DNA of 64,000 nt from Microbacterium sp. LWO14-1.2 (GCF_038397715.1 NZ_CP151633.1:1612001-1676000), one strand, 5' to 3'; numbered from the stretch's first letter, positions 34,972-44,638 are shown. Notes: a model not told the origin generated them from the sequence alone. Numbers and translations are program-made.

Positions 34972-36492
34972 ATGGAAGACGAGATCGTCGCGCCTGGAGT
35001 TGACTTGCTGGAGTCCATGCGCTCTGTTGGCTACTCGCTTAGCGCCGCCCTGGCCGATCTCATCGATAACAGCATCACGGCGAATGCGCACAGCATCGAG
35101 ATCGATCTCGAGCCGATCCTGGCCGAGCACATCGCCATTCTCGATGATGGTCATGGAATGACTCCCGCGGTCGCCCGCGAGGCGCTACGTCTCGCGGGCT
35201 CTGTCGGGGAACGAACGCGCTCTGACCTCGGCCGCTTCGGGCTCGGCCTGAAAACGGCCTCGCTCTCACAGGGACGATGCCTAACCGTCATCACCCGCCG
35301 CGACGGCCAGACCACCGGCCTTCAATGGGATATCGATCACATCGCCGCGACGCAGACGTGGAGTTTGCAGCGGTTGACAGGGGCGGAGCTACGCGCGACA
35401 CCCTGGTACGACCGCCTTGAGCTCCGCGAGTCCGGCACGCTAGTGGTGCTTCGGAAGCTGGACCTACTGCTCGGCGACGCGAAAGACCCAGGTGGCCTGA
35501 TCCGCCAGCGCGGACTTGAGTTGAGCGCGGACCTGTCTCTTATCTTTCACAGGTTCCTCGCCCGCCGAAGGGACCGCATCGCGATTTCGGTCAATGGTGT
35601 CGAGGTGAAGCCCCTCGATCCCTTTGTCACATCAAATTCCCGTACTCAGGAGTCGCCCATCCAGTACATCCCGGTCGATGGTGAGCAGGTGGCCGTGACC
35701 GCCTTCACGCTTCCACACCCATCTGGTCTGACGCCGGCAGAGCGGCGTCGGCACGACCTCGGCGAGGGCATGCGCGACGGTCAAGGGTTCTACGTCTATC
35801 GAAACGAGCGGCTGATATCTCACGGCCACTGGTACGGGCTCGCTCGAATGACGGAGATCTCTAAGCAGACCCGCATCAGAGTCGATATTCCCAACTCCCT
35901 TGATCACCTGTGGCAGCTGGACATCAAGAAGTCGCGTGCAGAACCGCCTGCGTCCTTCAAGGTCGAACTTCGTCGACTCATGGACGGCGTCCTCGAGCGC
36001 GGCCGACGCGTGCACACGTTCCGTGGGCGCAGGTCAGGACCGGCCGAGGTCACCCATCTATGGCAGAAGGTGCTGGATCGCGATGGGATCCGGTACGACG
36101 TCAACTTCAAGAACCCATTCGTCATCGCCGCCCTGAGCACACTCGACACCTACCAGGCGGAGAAGGTGAATCGGCTCCTCAACGTGCTCGCCGACGGATT
36201 CCCTTCCTACGACTTGTACGCGGAGATGGCGAAGAATACGAGTCCGGCCACCACGCGGTCCGCTGACGAAGCGGTGACGGAGTCACTGCGTCAGATAAGG
36301 GAGTCTGGGCTTCTGGGTGACGACGTTGCAAGCGTCGGCGCAGCGCTTGCTCACACTGAGCCGTTTGATACAATCCCCGATCTCCTAGAGGTGGTCGAAC
36401 AGATCTGGAAGGAACCCCGCGTTGAAGCTCAGCGACCGACAGACCGGACTAAAGCTGCTCCTCAAACAGCAACTCGTCGCCGGCAACCGTGA
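34972..36492 (+). CDS. GHKL (MutL/MORC-like) ATPase
   Basis: 506 residues. HATPase_c_3 core: ALADLIDNSITANAH (N box, about 26-40), IAILDDGHGMTP (G1, about 55-64), GRFGLGLKTASLSQ (G2, about 87-100). The position usually held by the catalytic Glu of the N box is Asp29 here. The rest (about 130-480) resembles the S5-like and linker region of MutL/MORC-type proteins in restriction systems. It starts 47 bases after the methylase and overlaps the Z1 gene. Confidence 0.87.
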   Translation: MEDEIVAPGVDLLESMRSVGYSLSAALADLIDNSITANAHSIEIDLEPILAEHIAILDDGHGMTPAVAREALRLAGSVGERTRSDLGRFGLGLKTASLSQGRCLTVITRRDGQTTGLQWDIDHIAATQTWSLQRLTGAELRATPWYDRLELRESGTLVVLRKLDLLLGDAKDPGGLIRQRGLELSADLSLIFHRFLARRRDRIAISVNGVEVKPLDPFVTSNSRTQESPIQYIPVDGEQVAVTAFTLPHPSGLTPAERRRHDLGEGMRDGQGFYVYRNERLISHGHWYGLARMTEISKQTRIRVDIPNSLDHLWQLDIKKSRAEPPASFKVELRRLMDGVLERGRRVHTFRGRRSGPAEVTHLWQKVLDRDGIRYDVNFKNPFVIAALSTLDTYQAEKVNRLLNVLADGFPSYDLYAEMAKNTSPATTRSADEAVTESLRQIRESGLLGDDVASVGAALAHTEPFDTIPDLLEVVEQIWKEPRVEAQRPTDRTKAAPQTATRRRQP

Positions 36493-39163
36493 GATGACGT
36501 TCGACCAGCTCGCTGAGAAGGCGACCGGCATTGCAGGACTCCTGTTCTCCGAGCTTACCGCTGACGAGGTGGCGGCTGTCGTCGCCGAGCTCACGCGCGA
36601 GGAGACGATCGTGCTGGATGACGGCGGCACGGTGATCGACCCCGACACGTTCGAGCGCTGGCTCGCTGACAAGGCCCCGAACGTCACTCACAACCGATAT
36701 CAGGCGTACGAGCAACTGCTCGTCGCCCGCGACTGGGCCAGATCGGTTATCGAAGATCTGGCGACGCAGACCGACGAGGTGGTCGAGCTCCTGGGCGATC
36801 CCGACAAGGCGGGCACCTGGTCCCGTCGAGGATTGCTTATGGGTGAGGTGCAGTCAGGGAAGACCGCTACATACATCGGAATACTGAACAAGGCGATCGA
36901 CTACGGCTACCGCCTGGTCATCGTTATCGGCGGTCACACCAACGATCTTCGCGCCCAGACGCAGAAGCGAATCGACTCGGATCTCACAGGCATCGACTCC
37001 GACTATCTCGACGACAACATCCGATCGGCCGCCGTTCAGCAACTGGGGATCGCGCGCTTCGACCCCGACTTCCAGCCGAACGTGCTCACCACAGTCAGGA
37101 GTGACTTCAGCGCGAGCGCGAAGCGGTCGGGAATCGTCTGGGTCGCGTCAGGGAACCCAACGGTGTTCGTCATAAAGAAGAACGCGGGCCTCATCCGCAA
37201 CGTCGCGGACTACATTCGCCGGCAGGCGCAGGGCGGGCGGCTGGACACGCCTCTCGTCGTGATCGATGACGAAGCCGACTGGGGCACCCCGAACACGAAG
37301 ACTGATACCGACCCGGCCGCCGTCAACAAGCAGATCCGTCGCCTGTTGGACAGCTCCCGACGCAGCTCCTACCTCGGAATAACAGCCACGCCGTTCGCGA
37401 ACATCTTCATCGATCACGAGGCCACCCAGGAGAGCCTCGGGAACGACCTGTTTCCTGCGGACTACATCCGTGTCATGAGCACCCCCTCGAACTACCACGG
37501 CATCGGCGGATACTTCTCCGAGGAGCATCCCGCGATTCAACTGGACGTGGACGACTGCGTCGAAGCGATTCCGATCAATCACAAGAGCGACCACGTTGTG
37601 GACGACCTACCGGACAGCTTGAAGGACGCTATTGTCGCCTTCTATCTCGGCACTGCGATCCGACTTGTTCGCAACCAGGTCAATGCCTCAGAGGCATCCA
37701 TGCTCATCAACGTGTCGCGTTTCAACGATGTCCAGAGACAGGTCTTCGACCTGGTGGAGCCCTTCTGTCTCGCGCTTAGCGGCGCGATCCGTGGCGAGCT
37801 GGGGCGGTCGGACTCCACGCGCAACAGCGGATTGCGGCGGCGCATCGAGCGCGTCTGGAGCGAGCAGTTCGCCAGCGTTGACGTGGAATGGGAAGATGTG
37901 CGAGGCGCGTTGCTCGACATGTCGCAGGAGGTGCTGGTCCAGCTCGTCAACAGCAAAACCGCCGCCGCCCGGTCGAAGGCTCGGCGGCTCATGACGCGTG
38001 AGCAAAGGCGGGAGGAGGACCTCCGCCCGACGATCTTCATTGGCGGCGATGTTCTTTCCCGCGGGCTCACCCTCGATGGACTGCAGGTCAGTTACTTCGT
38101 CCGGGAGCCTCGGTCGATGGACACGCTCATGCAGATGGGCAGATGGTTCGGCTATCGCCCTGGTTACTCGGACCTGGTACGGGTGTGGATGCCGGAACCC
38201 ACACGTGACGATTTCCAGTGGTCGTCAGACGTCACGGGCGAGCTCCGCGAGCTGTTGCTCGAGATGCGCGCGAAAGAACTTACACCGCGCGACTTCGGTC
38301 TGCGGGTCCGGGCCCACCCAGAGGGCTTTCAGGTCGTCGCAGCGAACAAGCGAAAAGCGGCCGAGCTCGTCACGGGCACCGTCCTCATCCACGGGCAGAA
38401 ATTCGAGTCGCACTTCCTGTCCGAGTCGACGGCTGACCGAGACCGCAACAGGCGAGCTCTCCAGGCGCTCTTCGACGGTCTTAAGCGCGGAGTCGATGAA
38501 GGGCGCATCGCCCGATCCCAATCCAATCTGGACTACCCGACCTGGTCGCACGTGGCACCCGAGATGATCTCGGATTTCTTCACCGACTTCAAGGGATTCA
38601 AGAGCGACCCCTGGTTCGGCGGGGCGGGTACCGCAGTCGCACCGCAGATCGCCGCTCACCTCGGCGAGGCGCGGGGCTCCGACGAGTGGCGAGTTGTGCT
38701 CGTCGCAGGAACGGGCGAACCCGTCGAGTTCGGGAACGGACTCACCGTGCGAAGTAGCGTCCGCAACGCCATCAAGCGAACGGCTGGCGGTGCTCTGGCG
38801 CTGGGGAATCGACGCGTGGCGACGGCGACCAATCTCGCGGGAGCGCTCACCCACGCCGAGCGTGCTGCGCTGAACGGTGCGGCCAGCGAAGCCGCTGTGA
38901 TCGCGAGCATTCAGCACCCGATGCTGCTCGTCTTCGCTATCACGACGAAGGGCGACGAGCAGGCCAAGACGCCCGAAGTCGCCATCTCCGCTCTGGATCC
39001 GCTAGTCGGGGTTGTTCTCGTCTTCCCCGACATTCCTGAAGACGAGAAGGCTGACATTCTAAGACGGGGAGGCGGCCAGCAGTTCTGGGTCAACTCCGTC
39101 GAGCAACGAAGCCTTTACGGATACCTCGACGATGGAGACGACATCGAAACGGGCGACGAATAA
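36422..39163 (+). CDS. Z1-domain ATPase/helicase-like protein
   Basis: 913 residues. P-loop GEVQSGKTATY (about 141-151), Walker B VVIDDEADWG (about 280-288), TATPFANIF (about 321-329, SF2 motif III-like), and a C-terminal RecA-like part with GGDVLSRGLTLDGL and MQMGRWFGYRPGY. This is the Z1 family found in restriction-type clusters. The start is TTG 36422 with AAGGAA before it; ATG 36494 is the alternative. The 71-base overlap with the ATPase gene implies tight coupling. Confidence 0.88.
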   Translation: MKLSDRQTGLKLLLKQQLVAGNREMTFDQLAEKATGIAGLLFSELTADEVAAVVAELTREETIVLDDGGTVIDPDTFERWLADKAPNVTHNRYQAYEQLLVARDWARSVIEDLATQTDEVVELLGDPDKAGTWSRRGLLMGEVQSGKTATYIGILNKAIDYGYRLVIVIGGHTNDLRAQTQKRIDSDLTGIDSDYLDDNIRSAAVQQLGIARFDPDFQPNVLTTVRSDFSASAKRSGIVWVASGNPTVFVIKKNAGLIRNVADYIRRQAQGGRLDTPLVVIDDEADWGTPNTKTDTDPAAVNKQIRRLLDSSRRSSYLGITATPFANIFIDHEATQESLGNDLFPADYIRVMSTPSNYHGIGGYFSEEHPAIQLDVDDCVEAIPINHKSDHVVDDLPDSLKDAIVAFYLGTAIRLVRNQVNASEASMLINVSRFNDVQRQVFDLVEPFCLALSGAIRGELGRSDSTRNSGLRRRIERVWSEQFASVDVEWEDVRGALLDMSQEVLVQLVNSKTAAARSKARRLMTREQRREEDLRPTIFIGGDVLSRGLTLDGLQVSYFVREPRSMDTLMQMGRWFGYRPGYSDLVRVWMPEPTRDDFQWSSDVTGELRELLLEMRAKELTPRDFGLRVRAHPEGFQVVAANKRKAAELVTGTVLIHGQKFESHFLSESTADRDRNRRALQALFDGLKRGVDEGRIARSQSNLDYPTWSHVAPEMISDFFTDFKGFKSDPWFGGAGTAVAPQIAAHLGEARGSDEWRVVLVAGTGEPVEFGNGLTVRSSVRNAIKRTAGGALALGNRRVATATNLAGALTHAERAALNGAASEAAVIASIQHPMLLVFAITTKGDEQAKTPEVAISALDPLVGVVLVFPDIPEDEKADILRRGGGQQFWVNSVEQRSLYGYLDDGDDIETGDE

Positions 39164-40122
39164 TGTCTGTTGAGAGCGCCATGGCGGCCGCGTTGCAGGG
39201 GCCAAATCATCGCGTCGTCCAGGTGACTCATCCCTGGTTAACCGCGCTCGCCGAGAACAACGATGGTCACGCTGCCCTCATCGTGCAGGCATCACTCCCG
39301 GCTGACGTCATCGTCGGAGATGGTCGGGGGTTCGCGGTGAAGACAGTTCGCTCCGGCGCCGACGACTTCGTGCGGATCACCTCGAAGGATCCGGGGCTTC
39401 CCTCGATCTTTCTGAAGTTCCTCGAGTATGTTCTGATGCGTAGCGCGGGCGCAGATTCACCTGACGCGGCGCTCGTCGCGTTCGTGAATGCTGTCGACCA
39501 GTTTCGCCGTTTCGGTGCCCGCGCCGCAGGTCGACTCTCTGAGGAACAAGTTCGCGGGCTCTTCGCAGAGCTCGCGCTCGCGGTGGTCCTAGTGCGCGAT
39601 GCCGGGCTCAACGCCTTCAACGTCATTGAGGCATGGGGCGGTCCTTTCGGCGGATTGCACGACTTCGAATTCGCTGACGGATACTCGATCGAGGTGAAGT
39701 CCTGCCACCAGCCGCCGAAGGAGGTTCGAATCACCTCGCCGGCGCAGTTGGCTCCTGTCGATGCCGGTCTCGACCTTCTCGTTCTACCGATGGACCGCGT
39801 GACAGCGTCCGACCCGGCCGGCACGAGCTTCCTCGACCTCGTGGAGGAGGTCCGCCAGATCGCAGAGCGGGGCGGAGCAACCGCGCTCGAGAAGTGGTAT
39901 CTCGCGCTGACCGCCCTCGATCTCGATGTCGGCGACGAGTACTACCAGCAGTGGCGCTTCCTGCCCGGCAAGTGGCTCCGCTTCAAGGTGGCCGAAGGGT
40001 TCCCAGCGATTGCCGCTGAGGCGATTCCGGAAGCTGTGGTGAAGGTGGCGTTCTCGCTGCGGGTCGCGGCGCTGGCCCCCTTCGCGGCGACCATAGACGG
40101 AATCGGATTGACAGCGCGATGA
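39163..40122 (+). CDS. PD-(D/E)XK nuclease-like protein (DUF4420)
   Basis: 319 residues. The nuclease triad is visible: Glu136 in GLFAELAL, Asp167 in HDFEF, then Glu177-x-Lys179 in YSIEVKSC. Beta-rich N- and C-terminal flanks match the DUF4420 'PD-(D/E)XK motif' family. Start overlaps the Z1 stop by one base (TAATG) and the stop overlaps the AIPR start by four (ATGA). It is the likely DNA-cutting part of the module. Confidence 0.88.
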   Translation: MSVESAMAAALQGPNHRVVQVTHPWLTALAENNDGHAALIVQASLPADVIVGDGRGFAVKTVRSGADDFVRITSKDPGLPSIFLKFLEYVLMRSAGADSPDAALVAFVNAVDQFRRFGARAAGRLSEEQVRGLFAELALAVVLVRDAGLNAFNVIEAWGGPFGGLHDFEFADGYSIEVKSCHQPPKEVRITSPAQLAPVDAGLDLLVLPMDRVTASDPAGTSFLDLVEEVRQIAERGGATALEKWYLALTALDLDVGDEYYQQWRFLPGKWLRFKVAEGFPAIAAEAIPEAVVKVAFSLRVAALAPFAATIDGIGLTAR

Positions 40123-42188
40123 CTGACCCACTGGACCAACTCCGCAACGACATAAAGATCCGGTCCGCCGGCTCCGACAGCTTCGAGCTGAGAGCCTTCG
40201 TCGAGGAGTTCGCATCGCGACTTGAGGACGCCGACGTGGCGTACGACATCGTCTCGGAGCCTCTGCAATGCCGCGGTCCCCGTGGACGGGTGTTGTCACT
40301 ACTGGGCTACTCGGAGGATGCGACTGACGCCTCCCTCACGATCCTCGTCGGAAAGTACTTCGACGGTGAAGGCACAGTGACGCTCGGCGACGCGAACGAC
40401 ATCTTCGGCCGCGGCGCAGACTTCCTGCAGTTGGCCGCGGACGGCTGGCTCGCCGAGAACCTGGAACCGAGCTCCCGTGAGGCCGAGTACGCCGACTACT
40501 TCCGGCATCGGCTACCATCCGTCGCGCGCCTTCGCTTATTGCTCATCACCGACGGGGTAATGAGCGAGCGCATCAGAACGATCCCGAACAGCATTGTCGC
40601 GGATCGACCCGCGTCGTACGCGATCTGGGATCGCAACCGCATCTTGGCAGCCGCAACGCCACAGACCGGCGACGAGGCGATGCACATCGACATGACGAAG
40701 TGGCTGCCCGACGGGCTCCAGTGCCTTGTAGCCGCGGACAGTGGCTCGTCGACTCAGAGCTACCTTGCCGTCCTGCCCGGCCGCCTGCTTGCAGACGTAT
40801 TCGAGGAGTACGGCAGTCAGTTGCTTGAGTCGAACGTGCGGACCTACCTCAGCGCCCGAGGAGCCGTCAATCGGGGAATCCAGCAGACACTCGCTCACAA
40901 GCCCGAGATGTTCCTTGCCTTCAACAACGGCCTAACTACCACGGCGACAGATGTCGAACTAGTGACGCTACGCAAAGGCACTTTCATCCGCTCAATCGAG
41001 AACTGGCAGATCGTGAACGGCGGACAGACCACGGCTTCACTTGTTCACTTCTTGCGAGGCGACAGCAAACGATCTGTGGACGACGTCTTTGTTCAGATGA
41101 AGCTGGTCACCGTGAGCAGCGAGAACGCAGCTGAGGTCGTCGCCGACGTCTCGAAGTACGCCAACAGCCAGAACCGTGTCAGCGCGGCCGATCTCTTCTC
41201 CAATCACGAGTTCCACGTGTTGATGGAGCAGACCAGTCGCCGCCTCCGCGCGCCGGCGCGCGAGGGGGAACAGTATCAGACCGGCTGGTACTACGAGCGC
41301 TCGCGCGGGCAATGGGAAAACGACAAGGTGGCTCGTGGATCTGCCGCCGAGCAGAAAAAGTTCGAGCTGGAATACCCGAAGAGCCAGCGCCTTGTGAAGA
41401 CCGACTGGGCAAAGTACGCCTCCAGCTGGGGGCAACGACCTCACACTGTCAGCAAGGGGGCGCAGACCAACTTCATCGAGTACGCGCACCAGGTAGTCGC
41501 CACATGGGAGAAGGATCCGAATCAGTTCGGCGACGCCTACTTTAAGAACAACGTGGCGAAAGCGATTCTCTTCAACGACCTTCACAAGGCTGTGCGCGAA
41601 TCCGCCTGGTACGGCAAAGGGTACCTGGCGAATATCGTCGCGTACGGCGTGGCGAAGCTAGCACACGAGATCCCGCGCCAGTTCCCCGGCTCAAGGCTCA
41701 ACTTTGATGCCATCTGGGCCCGGCAGAGCACGAGTCAGACGTTGCTCGGTGCCGCGTTGGTGATGGCTGAGCGCGCCCAGGAGCACCTGACGGATCCTCG
41801 TAGGAAACAGGCAAACGTGACCCAGTGGGCGAAGCAAGAGTTCTGTTGGACGACCTTCAGGGACGCGTCCGTCCCGTTGCCGCGCGATCTCGCCGTGGAC
41901 CTCATCGATGCCGATGCAGCCACCAGCCAGGCCAGTGACGACAAGAAGCAGCGCCGTATGGACAGTGGCTTCGAGGCCATCCAGCGAGTTTTGAAGGTCG
42001 CACCGGCCGTTTGGGAGGCGGTGCACTCCTCATCAGGTGATGTCCGCCTCTCCCCGATGGAATCGGACCTCGTTGCGGGCTTCGGGTTGCGCAAGGGGCG
42101 CGTACCTACCGAGCGTCAGGCAGCGGCCCTCCTGAAGGCCCTTGATCGCATGGCCGAGGGAGCAGTGATCTCGAAGGACACGTATTGA
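40119..42188 (+). CDS. AIPR family protein (abortive infection phage resistance)
   Basis: 689 residues. Core AIPR blocks: VRTYLSARGAVNRGIQQTLAHKPEMFLAFNNGLTTTATDVEL (about 248-288) and WQIVNGGQTTASLVHF (about 296-311), then SKYANSQNRVSAADLFSNHEFH. The domain was named from lactococcal abortive infection proteins. Last gene of the methylase-ATPase-Z1-nuclease operon. Whether it is a nuclease or another effector is not known to me. Confidence 0.9.
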   Translation: MTDPLDQLRNDIKIRSAGSDSFELRAFVEEFASRLEDADVAYDIVSEPLQCRGPRGRVLSLLGYSEDATDASLTILVGKYFDGEGTVTLGDANDIFGRGADFLQLAADGWLAENLEPSSREAEYADYFRHRLPSVARLRLLLITDGVMSERIRTIPNSIVADRPASYAIWDRNRILAAATPQTGDEAMHIDMTKWLPDGLQCLVAADSGSSTQSYLAVLPGRLLADVFEEYGSQLLESNVRTYLSARGAVNRGIQQTLAHKPEMFLAFNNGLTTTATDVELVTLRKGTFIRSIENWQIVNGGQTTASLVHFLRGDSKRSVDDVFVQMKLVTVSSENAAEVVADVSKYANSQNRVSAADLFSNHEFHVLMEQTSRRLRAPAREGEQYQTGWYYERSRGQWENDKVARGSAAEQKKFELEYPKSQRLVKTDWAKYASSWGQRPHTVSKGAQTNFIEYAHQVVATWEKDPNQFGDAYFKNNVAKAILFNDLHKAVRESAWYGKGYLANIVAYGVAKLAHEIPRQFPGSRLNFDAIWARQSTSQTLLGAALVMAERAQEHLTDPRRKQANVTQWAKQEFCWTTFRDASVPLPRDLAVDLIDADAATSQASDDKKQRRMDSGFEAIQRVLKVAPAVWEAVHSSSGDVRLSPMESDLVAGFGLRKGRVPTERQAAALLKALDRMAEGAVISKDTY

Positions 42189-42393
42189 GTTTTCGAGCCG
42201 CCACGTCGATCATCGCCACGCCCGGTTGTCCGAACTGGCAAACGGCATGGCAAGGCGACACTCTCAGAGTGGCGGCACAGTCGGACATAGCCACCCATCG
42301 CGCAGAATACCCACCACCGCCGATAGGGGAAGCTCGTCGAACAGAGTAGTCTGTTTATAGACGCACCGTTGCGAAACTCGAAGGAGCTCCCTC

Positions 42394-43389
42394 ATGGCCC
42401 TCACCGCCCACTCCACGATCGGCGACTGGCTCAACGACCCGACCGGCGGACCGCTCATCCGCGGCCTGTTCGAACAGACCGGCGCGGACCCCGAGCTGCT
42501 CACGCCCGTCCTCGGCCTCCCGCTGCAGCAGCTCGTCGCGATGAGCCAGGGACAGCTCCCACAGTCGGTCGTCGACGATCTCGTCCGCGCGGCGAACAAT
42601 GGCGAGATCCCCGAAAACACCAACACCGAGGGCTGGACCGAGACCCCCACCACCGGACGCTTCGCCGGCAAGACCGTGATCGTCACGGGCGCCGCGTCCG
42701 GAATCGGCAAGGCCACGGCATCCCGCATCGCCCGTGAAGGCGGCCGCGTCATCGCCGCCGACATCTCCGCCGAGAAACTCGATGCATTGAAGTCCGAGCT
42801 GCCCGACATCGTCACGGTCGCCGGCGACCTCACCCAGCAGGACGCGATCGACGCCGTCATCGCCGCCGCGGGCGACACCATCGACGGCCTCGCGAACGTC
42901 GCCGGCATCAACGACGACTTCTCCCCCGCGGGCGAGACGACGGATGCCGTGTGGGACCGCGTCATCGCCATCAACCTCACCGCCCCGTTCAAGCTCATGC
43001 GGGCGGTGCTGCCGATCATGGAGAAGGCCGGCCGCGGCGCGATTCTCAACGTCTCGAGCGAGGCCGGCCTGCGCGGCAACGCCTCGGGCAACGCCTACAC
43101 GGCGAGCAAGCACGGCATCATCGGCGTCACGAAGTCCGCGGCGTTCATGTACGGGCCGAAAGGTATCCGCGTGAACAGCGTCGCTCCCGGCGGGGTGGCC
43201 ACCGGCATCCCGATGCCGCCGAACATGTCGGAGTACGGATCCGGACGCCTCGCCCCGTTCCAGCAGGCCATCCCCACCGTCGCGACCGCCGAGCACCTCG
43301 CCGCCTCGATCACGTTCCTGCTGTCGGACGACGCCGTCAACATCAACGGTGCCGTGCTGGCGTCTGATGGGGGATGGTCGGTGCAGTAG
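42394..43389 (+). CDS. SDR oxidoreductase with an extra N-terminal domain
   Basis: 331 residues, about 80 longer than a classical SDR. The SDR part starts near residue 88: VIVTGAASGIGKAT, DGLANVAGIND, then Ser and YTASK. The first 80 residues (STIGDWLNDPTGGPLIRGLFEQTG...LGLPLQQLVAMSQGQLPQSVVDDLVRAAN) look like the small helical tail domain of actinobacterial GH3 glycosidases. GAAGGAG lies eight bases before ATG. Substrate unknown. Confidence 0.87.
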   Translation: MALTAHSTIGDWLNDPTGGPLIRGLFEQTGADPELLTPVLGLPLQQLVAMSQGQLPQSVVDDLVRAANNGEIPENTNTEGWTETPTTGRFAGKTVIVTGAASGIGKATASRIAREGGRVIAADISAEKLDALKSELPDIVTVAGDLTQQDAIDAVIAAAGDTIDGLANVAGINDDFSPAGETTDAVWDRVIAINLTAPFKLMRAVLPIMEKAGRGAILNVSSEAGLRGNASGNAYTASKHGIIGVTKSAAFMYGPKGIRVNSVAPGGVATGIPMPPNMSEYGSGRLAPFQQAIPTVATAEHLAASITFLLSDDAVNINGAVLASDGGWSVQ

Positions 43390-43526
43390 TCGTTGCAGCC
43401 GGCGTCCGGCAGGACGCTGGGCCGCAGCATCCATATATATTGCTTGCGTCCTCATACGTGCGCTTTCATGGCCGCAGGAGTCGCTGTCGCGACTGTCGCC
43501 AGACCGCCGTCGGAATGAGGAACCGC

Positions 43527-43847
43527 ATGACCCGCGCGCTCGACGCCCGTACCTCGGAACCCTCCGGCGAGATCGCCGGACGCCTGTTCGTCGTCGCATG
43601 CTCGCTGGGCATCGCTGCCGGGATCGTCGCGATCGCGGGGATGCTGCTCGCAGCCGCCGCGTTCGCAACTGCCAGCACGTTCACCATCCCGCTCGTCGCC
43701 ACCTTCGAGGGCTTCCGCGACGCAGGCGGAACGAACGCGGTCACTGTGACCGGATCCTGGGCGATGGCGGGCGGGCTGACGACCCTCCTCGCCATCCTCC
43801 TGTCGCACTTCATGCTGCGTCGCTTCGGATCGGCGGCCCGCGCCTGA
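43527..43847 (+). CDS. Hypothetical two-helix membrane protein
   Basis: 106 residues from ATG 43527 (AGGA six bases before; ATG 43515 in frame is an alternative). Two hydrophobic helices (about 18-48 and 73-93) with a short loop holding a TFEGFRDAGGTNAVTVTG stretch. No family recognised. Convergent with the next gene. Confidence 0.6.
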   Translation: MTRALDARTSEPSGEIAGRLFVVACSLGIAAGIVAIAGMLLAAAAFATASTFTIPLVATFEGFRDAGGTNAVTVTGSWAMAGGLTTLLAILLSHFMLRRFGSAARA

Positions 43848-43855
43848 CTTCCTGA

Positions 43856-44143
43856 CTACTCTGGAGGCTCTCCCGCGGGCAAATCTCGCCGCTCGCAGAG
43901 CCATCCCGACACGACACCCGCGACAACCTGCCCGGCCGAGAAGGGCAGAAGGCCGACCAGCAGTGCGACCATCAGAGCAACTGACTCCCTCTCGCCCAAC
44001 TCCCCGTCGAGCTGGATATGCGCGAGGTACGCGAACCAGAGCACCACCGGCAGCAGCGCCAACACCGTGCCGAGCTTCCGTCCCGCACGTTCGACGAGAA
44101 CACCCACAGCGAACAGCGCGATACCGATGAGGGCGAACGACAT
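43856..44143 (-). CDS. Hypothetical small membrane protein
   Basis: 95 residues from ATG 44143 (in-frame ATGs at 44152 and 44188 are alternatives). Three hydrophobic stretches (about 3-17, 23-41 and 54-76), then a charged tail CERRDLPAGEPPE. No family recognised; the only evidence is the membrane pattern and spacing. Confidence 0.55.
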   Translation of the reverse strand: MSFALIGIALFAVGVLVERAGRKLGTVLALLPVVLWFAYLAHIQLDGELGERESVALMVALLVGLLPFSAGQVVAGVVSGWLCERRDLPAGEPPE

Positions 44144-44248
44144 GCGGCCCATCGAACCACACGGATGAGGACGCTCCGCGTTCTCCACAAGTCACTTCGC
44201 CACCGCCTGACGCCCGGCCTCACATCTCCGCCGGTTACCCTGGCTCGC

Positions 44249-44632
44249 ATGAAGAAGCTCCCTGCTCTCGCCACGCTGGCCGTCGGCATCCTGCTGCTGT
44301 CCGGATGCTCCGAGCATGTGTCGAAGCTCACCGCCTGCGGTGAGGTCGCGTCGCAAGCGGTGCAGGTGAGCGGTGCGATCGACGCGCTCAGCTCGCCGAC
44401 ACCGGAGGCGGCGCGGGCGGCACTCGACGAGGTGCGCGGTGTGGTCGAGAAGATCCGCGGCATCGACGGTCCGGATGAGTTCGTCACCCTGCGCGAGACG
44501 TGGACCACCAGCATCGACGCGCTCATCGCAGAGGGCGAGAACGCGCTGGCAGGGAATCCCGGGAACATGGATGCCGTCACCACCCAGCTGCGCACCGCGA
44601 CCGAGGCCATCGTCGGGTACTGCACGCCGTAG
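44249..44632 (+). CDS. Hypothetical lipoprotein
   Basis: 127 residues. Signal peptide with lipobox LLSGC (Cys about residue 20). The mature helical part contains one cysteine near each end (TACGE, GYCTP), possibly joined by a disulfide, and SSPTPEAARAALDEVRGVVEKIRGIDGPDEF. Small surface protein of unknown role. Confidence 0.75.
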   Translation: MKKLPALATLAVGILLLSGCSEHVSKLTACGEVASQAVQVSGAIDALSSPTPEAARAALDEVRGVVEKIRGIDGPDEFVTLRETWTTSIDALIAEGENALAGNPGNMDAVTTQLRTATEAIVGYCTP

Positions 44633-44638
44633 GGTCGA

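Noticed and set aside
42189..42393. Short minus-strand frames after the AIPR gene
   Set aside because: No ribosome site, no recognisable domain and no protein-like bias; treated as intergenic.
43452..44195. 247-codon minus-strand frame
   Set aside because: Overlaps both small membrane-protein genes out of frame and is rich in Arg/Gly; no domain.
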